A stretch of DNA of 64,000 nucleotides from Erythrobacter oryzae (GTDB lineage: Bacteria > Pseudomonadota > Alphaproteobacteria > Sphingomonadales > Sphingomonadaceae): NCBI RefSeq assembly GCF_030271515.1, contig NZ_JASCXI010000004.1, positions 310,001 through 374,000 on the forward strand, given 5' to 3'. Position numbers and translations under genes: made by a program. This document shows, in pieces, positions 1 through 12,500 of this stretch (position 1 is its first letter; each line of letters begins with the position of its first letter). The notes beneath the pieces were generated by a model. The model was not told the DNA's origin, did not search any database, and was given only the letters and a program-made list of their open reading frames with translations.

Positions 1-738
1 GTCGGCGAGCCCGACCGGCCGCCGAGCCGCATGGGCATCTCGATCGGCGATACCCTGTGCGCGACCTATGGCTGCATGGGCGTGCTTGCCGCGCTCCACC
101 ACAGGTCGAAGACCGGCGAGGGTCAGGTGGTCGATTCCGCGCTTTACGAGGCGGTGTTGCAGGTGATGGAAGGCCTCGTGCCCGAATATGACCGCAACGG
201 CGTGATCCGCGAACGCTCGGGCTCGGTGCTGAAGGGCATCGCGCCGTCGAACGTCTATACCTGCAAGGACGGCAGCTACATGATCGGCGGCAATGGCGAC
301 GCGATCTTCGCGCGGCTCTGCCAGGCGATGGGCCGCCCGGAACTGGCGCAGGACGAGCGCTATTCGACCCACATCGCGCGCGGGATCCATCAGGACGAAT
401 TGGACGCGCTGGTCAACGCATGGACGAGCACGCTGACGGTCGACGAGGTCGATGCGCTGATGACCGAATACTCGATCCCCGCAGGCCGCGTCTACCGCGC
501 GCCCGAAATGCTCGCCGATCCGCACTTTCAGGCGCGCGAGGCGATCATCGAGGTCGAGACCCAGAAGCGCGGCAAGATCAAGATGCAGAACGCCTTCCCC
601 AAGCTCTCGAAGACCCCGAGCACCATCCGCCGCCCTGCTCCCGCAGCGCCCGGGCAGGACAATGCCGAGGTCTTTGCCGAAAGGCTCGGGATGGGTGCCG
701 AGGAGCTTGCGCGGCTGGCTGAGGCCGGGATCATCTGA
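1..738 (+). CDS. CaiB/BaiF family CoA-transferase, 5'-truncated by window edge
   Basis: This is the C-terminal part of a class III (CaiB/BaiF) CoA-transferase, a family that moves CoA between carboxylic acids such as carnitine, formate or succinate derivatives. The reading frame is open from base 1, so the true start lies outside the window; the ATG at 31 is internal. Family features seen are the PP-x-R-MGISIGD stretch, followed by a region in the style of VDSALYEAVLQ and a C-terminal region rich in R-P-A-P-x-x-G-x-D. The catalytic Asp of the N-terminal domain is not in the window. The stop codon overlaps the next start (TGATG), so the two genes are probably translationally coupled. The substrate cannot be read from the sequence. 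Confidence 0.9.
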   Translation, partial: VGEPDRPPSRMGISIGDTLCATYGCMGVLAALHHRSKTGEGQVVDSALYEAVLQVMEGLVPEYDRNGVIRERSGSVLKGIAPSNVYTCKDGSYMIGGNGDAIFARLCQAMGRPELAQDERYSTHIARGIHQDELDALVNAWTSTLTVDEVDALMTEYSIPAGRVYRAPEMLADPHFQAREAIIEVETQKRGKIKMQNAFPKLSKTPSTIRRPAPAAPGQDNAEVFAERLGMGAEELARLAEAGII

Positions 739-1373
739 TGGGAGGCCCTTCGGCATCGGACAATTACGCAGGGGTCTATGAGGGGCGGCTCCAGCCCGGC
801 AGCCGCCCTGCCCTGCTTATCGTCGATGTCGTGATGGCCTACCTGACCGAGGGCTCGGCGCTTTTCATGGAGACCGCTGTCGCGGCGCGTGACAGCAATG
901 TCCGGCTCGCGGTGGCCGCGCGGGCGGCGGGCGTGCCGGTGGTGTTCACCAATGTCAGCTACAAACCGGACGGGTCGGACGGCGGGGTGTTCTACCGCAA
1001 GGTTCCTGCGCTCGCGGCCTTCATCGAGGGCTCGCCGCTGGGCGCCTTCCCGCCCGAGCTCACCCCCCAACCCGGCGAGGCCGTGTTCACCAAGCAATAT
1101 CCCAGCGCCTTCTTCGGCACCCGGCTGGCAGAAGGGCTTCGTGCCGAGGGGATCGATACCCTGCTGATCACCGGCTATTCGACCTCCGGCTGCGTGCGCG
1201 CCTCGGCGCTCGATGCGATGCAATACGGCTTCGTGCCGCTGGTGGTGCGCGAGGCCTGTGCCGACCGCCATCCGGCCCCGCACGAGGCGAACCTGTTCGA
1301 CCTTCAGGCCAAATATGCCGAGGTCATCTCCGAGGCCGAAGCGCTGGCCTATCTGGGCGGGCACACGGCCTGA
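738..1373 (+). CDS. Isochorismatase-family cysteine hydrolase (N-carbamoylsarcosine amidase-like)
   Basis: The 211-residue protein belongs to the isochorismatase-like (cysteine hydrolase) superfamily, which cleaves C-N bonds in carbamoyl or amide compounds, or vinyl ethers. The catalytic triad is visible: Asp30 in LLIVDVV, Lys119 in FTKQYPS and Cys152 in STSGCVRAS. The length fits the N-carbamoylsarcosine amidase subgroup. The start ATG overlaps the stop of the CoA-transferase by one base, so the pair forms an operon. The substrate is unknown; pairing with a CoA-transferase suggests degradation of a carboxylic acid with an amide or carbamoyl group, which is inference only. Confidence 0.85.
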   Translation: MGGPSASDNYAGVYEGRLQPGSRPALLIVDVVMAYLTEGSALFMETAVAARDSNVRLAVAARAAGVPVVFTNVSYKPDGSDGGVFYRKVPALAAFIEGSPLGAFPPELTPQPGEAVFTKQYPSAFFGTRLAEGLRAEGIDTLLITGYSTSGCVRASALDAMQYGFVPLVVREACADRHPAPHEANLFDLQAKYAEVISEAEALAYLGGHTA

Positions 1374-1387
1374 ATTTTGCTGCGACG

Positions 1388-1404
1388 GGGTCTCGGACAG
1401 ACCC
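1388..1404 (+). terminator. Short stem-loop after the hydrolase gene
   Basis: GGGTCT and AGACCC form a perfect 6-bp stem around a 5-base loop, 15 bases after the hydrolase stop. There is no T-run, so termination is a weak inference. Confidence 0.3.
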
Positions 1405-1436
1405 TCGCACATCCGCAAAAATCCGCTTCGCCAACA

Positions 1437-1455
1437 CTTGGGAAATTCTCCCAAG
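1437..1455. repeat. Inverted repeat in leader of small-protein genes
   Basis: CTTGGGA and TCCCAAG form a perfect 7-bp inverted repeat around AATTC. It could be an operator or a weak terminator between the hydrolase gene and the small-protein pair. Confidence 0.4.
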
Positions 1456-1558
1456 CTTTCGTTCGGCTTAACGCCGCGTTGGCTGCGCGCAAGCTGCGGA
1501 ACCGCAGAATTCCGGCATTTTTCGAGTTTGGCACGGTCGATGCAAGGTATCTGGCATC

Positions 1559-1575
1559 CCCGGGACGGTCCCGGG
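1559..1575. promoter_or_regulatory. Perfect palindrome just upstream of the small-protein pair
   Basis: CCCGGGAC-G-GTCCCGGG is a perfect 8-bp inverted repeat with a 1-base centre, ending 31 bases before the first small gene. It is either an operator or a strong hairpin in the mRNA leader. The sequence alone does not decide. Confidence 0.4.
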
Positions 1576-1606
1576 AAACACCGAAAACGCCAACAGGAGA
1601 CTTCAC

Positions 1607-1720
1607 ATGTACGCCAACGAAACCGCCAACCGCTTCTTCGCCGCCGCTTTCTCGGTCGTGATCTCGGCAGCCTTCTTCGCTTACGCGATCATCCCCGCCA
1701 GCCCCTCGCTCGTCGCCTGA
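1607..1720 (+). CDS. 37-residue single-span membrane protein, copy 1
   Basis: This small gene encodes a 37-residue protein that begins MYANETANRF and ends IIPASPSLVA. A short polar N-terminus is followed by one hydrophobic segment (about residues 10-29) and an Ala-Ser-Pro tail. It has an AGGAG ribosome binding site 8 bases before the ATG. The next gene encodes an equal-length paralogue, and the shared pattern MYA-x-(E/D)-TA-x-R plus AYAI-(I/V)-PASP-x-L-x-A shows that both are translated and under selection. I do not recognise a named family. An inner-membrane micropeptide, perhaps a regulator of a membrane complex, is one possibility. Confidence 0.7.
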   Translation: MYANETANRFFAAAFSVVISAAFFAYAIIPASPSLVA

Positions 1721-1752
1721 TCGACCTGCAACCAGACCAAAGGACCACGACC

Positions 1753-1866
1753 ATGTACGCTTCCGACACCGCCGCCCGCCTCGCTTCCGCTGCCTTCGCC
1801 GTTGTCCTGACGGTTGCCAGCCTCGCCTATGCGATCGTCCCGGCGAGCCCGACGCTGATGGCCTGA
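1753..1866 (+). CDS. 37-residue single-span membrane protein, copy 2
   Basis: This is the tandem paralogue of the preceding gene, also 37 residues, starting MYASDTAARL and ending IVPASPTLMA. It lies 32 bases downstream with its own AAAGGA ribosome binding site. Most differences are conservative in the hydrophobic segment (F/L, I/V), while the N-terminal MYA and the AYAI-x-PASP tail are kept. This is what a functional duplicated micropeptide would show. No known family is recognised. It converges on the TonB receptor gene 19 bases away. Confidence 0.7.
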   Translation: MYASDTAARLASAAFAVVLTVASLAYAIVPASPTLMA

Positions 1867-1885
1867 TCGGGTCGGGAGGGTTCAA

Positions 1886-4084
1886 TCAACCCTTCCACCC
1901 GATCGAGACAAAGAAATTACGCGGCGCGCCGGGATCGAACCCGCCGCCGCCGCCGGGGCGGACCCGGCTCGCATAGTCCGCATCGAACAGATTGTTCACC
2001 CCCGCCCCGATCGTGAAGCCGCCCGCGACGGGCCATTCGACCGAGGCATCGAACACCTCGTAACCGGGCAGGAAGAAGTCCGCGACGTTGTTGTCCGACC
2101 CCTGCTGATCGCCGACCGAGGTGAAGGTCAGCGCCGCGCGCGACCCGTCCTTGCCGATCCAAGCCAGCACCGAGCGCAGCAGATGCCCCGGCGCATATTG
2201 CGGGGTGAAGCCCGCCGCCACGCCATCGGTGAACTCGGCATCGAGCAGTTGCAGATTGGTCGAGAGGCGCACGGTGTTGTCGCTCTTCGCGAAACCGTCC
2301 GGCCCGACGAGATCGAGCCGCACCGCCAGGTCGATCCCCTGGTTGCGCATGTTCCCGACATTCTGCCGCCGCGCTCCGCCCGCGCCGACCGTGCCGAAGG
2401 GCGGCGAGGCCGGGAGCGGCCCGGCGAGAAAACCGACCTGATCCTCGAACTCCACGCGGAACAGCCCCGCATCGATCCGCACTGCCGGAATGGGCTCGGC
2501 CTGCACCCCGCCCTCGATGGTGAAGGCATAGGAGGCCTCGAAGGTCCCCGCCGCGTCGATCCCGGCCTGGAAGGTCACGCCGTCATTGTAGAGCAGCGGC
2601 TTGAAGGCGCGGCTGGCATTGGCGACGAAGCGCAAGGTGGGCGACGCGTCCCACGTCACCCCGATCCCGTAGAGCGGGACGGTCTGTGTGTCCTCGCGGT
2701 TGCCGAGCGTGCCGTTGGCCGCGCCCGGCCCGCCGCCGGTGGCGCTGCCGACGCCGAGGTCGAGCGTTTCGACCACCCGCTGACGCAGGCGCTCCAGACG
2801 GAAGCCCGGGACGATCTGCACATCGCCGAAGCCCAATTTGACCTCGCCGAACACCGCTGCCGTATCGCCGCTGCGCTGCGCCCGCGCGAGCGCGCCTGCG
2901 GTGCCGACGAAATCGGTATTGCTCGCGCCCTTGTCGACGAAGACCGGCGCATCCGAAGTGTGGCCGAGCACGCCGATGGTCAGCGAGTGCTGGCCCTGCC
3001 CGCCGAAATCGCGCCGCGCGCGCAGGTCGATGCCCGCAGTGTCGAATACCTGCAACTGGCGGATCAGCACGTTGGCGTCGGGTGTCACCTGGCCGAAGCT
3101 GCCACCCGCCTGACGCCAGCTTTCGCGCTCGAAGCGGCTGTAGAAGGCGCGCGCGGTGACGAGGGTGTTCTCGCCCGCCTGCCATTCGACCGCGAGGCTC
3201 GGTGCAAAGCGCTCGATCCGCACGCGGTCGCGCGAGAGCGAGCCGTCGCGGCGGTCGGCCTCGAGGCGGGCGCGGGTGAGGCCGCCGGGCTCGCCGAAGC
3301 GGCCGGTGTAGTAATCGAGGCTGAGGGTCGCGGTGACATCCTGCCCCAAGTAATGGCCGCGCAGGCGTGCGGTGGTCTGTTCGTGATCGGAATTGACGCG
3401 GCGCGGGCCGTCGCCTTCGGCGTAGTGGATGAAACCGTCGGCGGCGAGCGTGCCGTCCGAGGCGGCAAGGCTGGCGTAGCCCTGCCGCGCGTCCCAGCTG
3501 CCTGCGGTCAGCCGCGCCTCGGCGCCGACGCCGGCCTCGCGGCGCGGGCCCTTGAGCACGTAGTTGATCGCACCGCCCGGCTGCGGGCCGTAGAGCAGGC
3601 CCGAGGCGCCGCGGATGAATTCGATGCGCTCGACCGTCTCCAGCGGCGGGGTGAAGTAGCCCGCAGGGTAGGAATACATGTCGGGCACGGCGGGCACGGC
3701 GTCTTGCAGGGTGAGGACGTTCCAGCTCTCGTGCGGCTCGCCGAGGCCACGATAGGAAAGTGAGGCCCAAGAGCCGTTCGAGACCTCCGAGACCAGCAAC
3801 CCCGGAATGTCGGCGAGCGCGACGCGCAGGTTGCGGGTGGGCACCGGCGGGATGTCGCCCAGCACCGCGATGTCGCCGAGCTTGCCCGCGAAGATCAGCG
3901 TCCCCGACTGGTCGGGCAAGCGGTCGCCATCACGGTCGGCGGTGACGATGATCGAGGTGGCCTGACCGGGGCCGCCCGATTCCGCACCGCCTTCCGGGGC
4001 CTCGCCGTTCGCCAGCGCGGGCGCGGCGGTGGTGGCGAGCAGAAGCGCAGCAAGCGAGGGGGCGGAAGGCAGGCGAGGGGACAT
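1886..4084 (-). CDS. TonB-dependent outer-membrane receptor, iron-type
   Basis: The 732-residue protein is a TonB-dependent receptor: a signal peptide (MSPRLPSAPSLAALLLA..APALA), a plug domain with the IRGASGLLYGPQPGGAINY motif, and a beta-barrel ending in a C-terminal ...NFFVSIGWKG strand. Such receptors import ferric siderophores or ferric citrate using TonB energy. I chose the ATG at 4084 because it gives a clean signal peptide and has GGAG six bases upstream; an in-frame ATG at 4147 would add 21 residues and lies inside the Fur-like box. That box supports an iron-uptake role. The exact ligand is unknown. Confidence 0.88.
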   Translation of the reverse strand: MSPRLPSAPSLAALLLATTAAPALANGEAPEGGAESGGPGQATSIIVTADRDGDRLPDQSGTLIFAGKLGDIAVLGDIPPVPTRNLRVALADIPGLLVSEVSNGSWASLSYRGLGEPHESWNVLTLQDAVPAVPDMYSYPAGYFTPPLETVERIEFIRGASGLLYGPQPGGAINYVLKGPRREAGVGAEARLTAGSWDARQGYASLAASDGTLAADGFIHYAEGDGPRRVNSDHEQTTARLRGHYLGQDVTATLSLDYYTGRFGEPGGLTRARLEADRRDGSLSRDRVRIERFAPSLAVEWQAGENTLVTARAFYSRFERESWRQAGGSFGQVTPDANVLIRQLQVFDTAGIDLRARRDFGGQGQHSLTIGVLGHTSDAPVFVDKGASNTDFVGTAGALARAQRSGDTAAVFGEVKLGFGDVQIVPGFRLERLRQRVVETLDLGVGSATGGGPGAANGTLGNREDTQTVPLYGIGVTWDASPTLRFVANASRAFKPLLYNDGVTFQAGIDAAGTFEASYAFTIEGGVQAEPIPAVRIDAGLFRVEFEDQVGFLAGPLPASPPFGTVGAGGARRQNVGNMRNQGIDLAVRLDLVGPDGFAKSDNTVRLSTNLQLLDAEFTDGVAAGFTPQYAPGHLLRSVLAWIGKDGSRAALTFTSVGDQQGSDNNVADFFLPGYEVFDASVEWPVAGGFTIGAGVNNLFDADYASRVRPGGGGGFDPGAPRNFFVSIGWKG

Positions 4085-4129
4085 CGGGACTCCGGATCGG
4101 GTCGGAAGGGGAGGCCCGCATTTCTTGCT

Positions 4130-4148
4130 ATTGCGAATGATTGTCAAT
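4130..4148 (-). promoter_or_regulatory. Fur-box-like operator
   Basis: ATTGCGAATGATTGTCAAT is a 9-1-9 imperfect palindrome (7 of 9 pairs) resembling alphaproteobacterial Fur/Irr-type sites. It sits 46-64 bases before the chosen receptor start, so iron repression is likely. This is a pattern match by eye only. Confidence 0.55.
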
Positions 4149-4173
4149 CTTTATTTCGGCTGAAATAGCGCCC

Positions 4174-9036
<4,863 letters not shown>

Positions 9037-9040
<4 letters not shown>

Positions 9041-10302
9041 AGCTTGAGGCGCGCCATCATGTCGCGGGTAACCAGCACCACGCCCTTTTCCGACACGCGG
9101 AAGCGGCGCGCGTCGAGTTCGGGATCCTCGCCGATCACGAGGCCCTCGGGAATGCGCACCCCGCTGTCGATGATGACCCGGCTGAGCCGCGCACCGCGCC
9201 CGATGTTGCAATAGGGCAGGATCACCGCCTCCTTGACGTTGGAATAGCTGCCGATCTTGACGCCGGTGAACAGGAGGCTGCGGCGCACTTCGGAGCCTGA
9301 GATGATGCAGTCCCCCGACACCAGCGAGGACACGGCAAAGCCGCGCCGCCCGTCCTCGTCATGGACAAACTTGGCAGGCGCGGCGACCACCGCGTCGGTC
9401 CAGATCGGCCAGTCGCGATCGTAGAGGTTGAGCTTGGGTACCGTATCGGTGAGGTCGAGGTTCGCCTCGAAATAGGCGTCCAGCGTCCCGACATCGCGCC
9501 AGTATTCCTCGATTTCCTCGGCGGCGCGGATGCAGGAATTGGTGAAGCGGTGCGCGACCGCTTTGCCGTGCTTGACGATATAGGGAATGATGTCCCCGCC
9601 GAAATCGCGCTTGGAGTTCGGATCGTCGGCATCGCGGCGCAGCTGTTCGAACAGGAAATCGGTGTTGAAGACGTAGATCCCCATCGAGGCCAGCGCCATG
9701 CCCTCATTGCCCGGAATGCCGGGGGGATCCTTGGGCTTCTCGACGAAGGCGGTGATGGTGTCCTTGTCGTCGACCTGCATGACGCCGAACCCGGTCGCTT
9801 CCATCCGCGGCACGACCAGACAGCCCACGGTCACGTCCGCGCCCGAATTGACGTGCTGCTGCAGCATCAATTCGTAGTCCATCTTGTAGATGTGGTCGCC
9901 CGCGAGGATCACCATGTACTTGGGCGCGAGGCTGGCGATGATGTCGATGTTCTGGAACACCGCGTCGGCGGTGCCTTCGTACCACTGGTTTTCCGACACG
10001 CGCTGGCTCGCGGGCAGGATGTCGAAGCTCTCGTTGCGCTCGGGCCGCAGGAAGGTCCAGGCGCGCTGCATGTGGCGGATGAGCGAGTGGGCCTTGTACT
10101 GCGTTGCCACCCCGATGCGGCGGATACCGGAGTTGATCGCGTTCGACAGCGCGAAGTCGATGATGCGCGATTTGCCGCCGAAATAGACCGCAGGCTTGGC
10201 GCGCCGGTCGGTCAGTTCCATCAGTCGGCTGCCGCGCCCTCCGGCGAGCACATAGGCCATCGCGTCACGCGCCAGCGGCCTCCCAGACGTTCTCTCGATC
10301 AT
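9037..10302 (-). CDS. glgC: Glucose-1-phosphate adenylyltransferase GlgC
   Basis: GlgC makes ADP-glucose from ATP and glucose-1-phosphate, the committed step of bacterial glycogen synthesis. The 421-residue protein starts [13 protein letters not shown] and has the nucleotide-binding LAGGRGSRL loop, the [11 protein letters not shown] activator/substrate region, the GTADAVFQN motif and a C-terminal left-handed beta-helix. The length matches the family (about 430). A purine-rich GGGGAGAG precedes the ATG at 10302. A 35-base gap separates it from glgB, the only junction in this operon that is not overlapping. Confidence 0.95.
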
Positions 10303-10337
10303 CCCATTCTCTCCCCAGAGTTGGTTGTTGTTGTGTG

Positions 10338-12500
10338 TTATCCGGTGAATTGCAGCATTATCGTGGCAAGCGGCGGGAGCACGATGTTGGCTCCGCCGCC
10401 CGATGCAGTGACCTGCCCCATGTTGCCCTGCCCGCTGCCGCCGTAGATCGCGGCGTCGGAATTGAGCACCTCGGCCCACACCCCGTCATGCGGCAGCGGC
10501 ACGCGGTAGTGGCTGTGGAGCGCGGGTGTCATGTTGGCGATCACCGCCACCGGCGCCTCGCCGGGGGCCTTGCGCAGCCAGGCGAAGACCGAGTTGTCTG
10601 CATCGTCGGCGATCAGCCATTCGAAGCCCTCGCCCTCGCAATCGCGCGCGTGGAGCGCGGGCGTCGCGCGATAGAGGCGGTTCAAGTCGCGCACGAGGTC
10701 GGCGACGCCGCGGTGGGCGGGCGCGTCCATCAGCTCCCAGTCGAGGCTGCGCTCCTCGCTCCATTCGCGGCGCTGGGCGAACTCCTGCCCCATGAACAGG
10801 AGCTTCTTGCCAGGGTAACCCCACATCATCGCGTAGTAGGCGCGCAGGTTCGCAAACTGCTGCCAGTCGTCCCCGCTCATCTTGCCGAGGATCGTGCCCT
10901 TGCCGTGCACCACCTCGTCATGGCTCAGCGGCAGGACGAAATTCTCGGAGAAGGCATAGACAAGGCCGAAGGTGATCTCGGCGTGGTGGTATTTCCGGTG
11001 GATCGGATCACGCGCCATGTATTGCAGCGTATCGTGCATGAAGCCCATGTTCCACTTGAACCCGAAGCCGAGCGCCGTGCGCGGGCCTTCGTCGAAAGCG
11101 GGCTGCGAGACTCCGGGCCATGAGGTGGATTCCTCGGCGATGGTCATCACGCCTGAGTGCGTCCCGTAGAGCGCCTTGTTGGTGGCGCGCATGAACTCGA
11201 CCGCCTCCCAGTTCTCGCGGCCGCCCTCGGCATTGGGGATCCACTCGCCGTCCTTGCGGGAATAGTCGCGGTAGAGCATCGAGGCGACCGCATCCACGCG
11301 CAGCCCGTCGACATGGTATTGCTCGGCCCAGAACAGCGCGTTGTTGACGAGGAAGCTGCGCACTTCCTTGCGCCCGAAATTGTAGATCGCGGTGTTCCAG
11401 TCGGGGTGGAACCCGAGGCGCGGGTCTTCGTGCTCGTAGAGCGCGGTGCCGTCGAAGCGGGCGAGGCCGTGCTCGTCGACGGGGAAGTGCGCGGGCACCC
11501 AGTCGATCAGCACGCCGATCCCGGCGCGGTGCGCGCCGTCGACGAAGCGCGCGAAACCCTCGACATCGCCGAACCGGGCCGACGGGGCGTAGAGCCCGGT
11601 GGTCTGGTAACCCCAGCTGGGGTCATAGGGGTGCTCGGAGACCGGCAGGAACTCGATATGGGTGAAGCCCATGTCGGCAGCATAGGGGATCAGGCGCGCG
11701 GCCATTTCGTCCCAGGTGAGGAACCAGCCGTTATCATCGCGCTGCCACGAGCCGGGGTGGACTTCGTAGATCGATATGGCCTCGCGCCGGGGATCGACGC
11801 TGGCCCAGTGCTGGCGGTGGGCATCGTCGCCCCATTCGCGCTTGCCGGGCTTGGCGACGATCGAGGCGGTCTTGGGGCGCAGCTCGCTGGCGAAGGCGAA
11901 GGGATCGGCCTTCAGGGGTTGCACTGTGCCGTCGGGGCCGGTGATGCGGTATTTGTAGGCCGCGCCCTCGCCGATGTCGGGGATGAAGATCTCCCACACC
12001 CCTATATCGACGCGGCGGCGCATCATGTGTGCGGCAAGATTCCAGCCGTTGAAGTCACCGACGAGGGTCACGCTGCGCGCATTGGGCGCCCACACCGCGA
12101 AGTGGACGCCGCTCGCGCCCTCATGCTCGATCACATGCGCGCCGAGCTTGTCGAACAGGCGGAAATGCGTGCCCTCGGCGATCAGGAAATCGTCCATCGG
12201 GCCGAGCACCGGGCCGAAGGAATAGGGGTCGGTCACCCACCACTCCGCGCCGTTTCCCCGACAGCGGTAGCGAACCGGCTTGGGCTTGCCCCTGAGCTTG
12301 CCCTCGAACAGCGGACCATCGACCCGCGTCATCTTGCCGAGCCGCCCGCCCTTAAGCGAGAACGCCTCGGCCTCCTCGGCCCCGTGCAGGATCGCGCGGG
12401 CAAAGGTGCCTTCGGGGCCATCATGCGGCCCGAGCAGCGAGAAGGGATCGGCGTGCGAGCCGTCCAGCAGCGCAGCGAGGGCCTCTGGCGGCGGCTTCAC
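10338..12500 (-). CDS. glgB: 1,4-alpha-glucan branching enzyme GlgB (GH13_9)
   Basis: GlgB cuts alpha-1,4 chains and rejoins them as alpha-1,6 branches. The 720-residue protein has two N-terminal CBM48-type regions and a GH13 barrel. Key residues from the start used here are Asp403 ([10 protein letters not shown]), Glu456 (MTIAEEST) and the His-Asp pair 527-528 ([11 protein letters not shown]). I chose the GTG at 12500, which overlaps the glgP stop as GTGA like other junctions in this operon; a TTG four codons upstream is possible. The length equals the E. coli enzyme (728) within a few residues. Confidence 0.94.
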   Translation of the reverse strand: MKPPPEALAALLDGSHADPFSLLGPHDGPEGTFARAILHGAEEAEAFSLKGGRLGKMTRVDGPLFEGKLRGKPKPVRYRCRGNGAEWWVTDPYSFGPVLGPMDDFLIAEGTHFRLFDKLGAHVIEHEGASGVHFAVWAPNARSVTLVGDFNGWNLAAHMMRRRVDIGVWEIFIPDIGEGAAYKYRITGPDGTVQPLKADPFAFASELRPKTASIVAKPGKREWGDDAHRQHWASVDPRREAISIYEVHPGSWQRDDNGWFLTWDEMAARLIPYAADMGFTHIEFLPVSEHPYDPSWGYQTTGLYAPSARFGDVEGFARFVDGAHRAGIGVLIDWVPAHFPVDEHGLARFDGTALYEHEDPRLGFHPDWNTAIYNFGRKEVRSFLVNNALFWAEQYHVDGLRVDAVASMLYRDYSRKDGEWIPNAEGGRENWEAVEFMRATNKALYGTHSGVMTIAEESTSWPGVSQPAFDEGPRTALGFGFKWNMGFMHDTLQYMARDPIHRKYHHAEITFGLVYAFSENFVLPLSHDEVVHGKGTILGKMSGDDWQQFANLRAYYAMMWGYPGKKLLFMGQEFAQRREWSEERSLDWELMDAPAHRGVADLVRDLNRLYRATPALHARDCEGEGFEWLIADDADNSVFAWLRKAPGEAPVAVIANMTPALHSHYRVPLPHDGVWAEVLNSDAAIYGGSGQGNMGQVTASGGGANIVLPPLATIMLQFTG

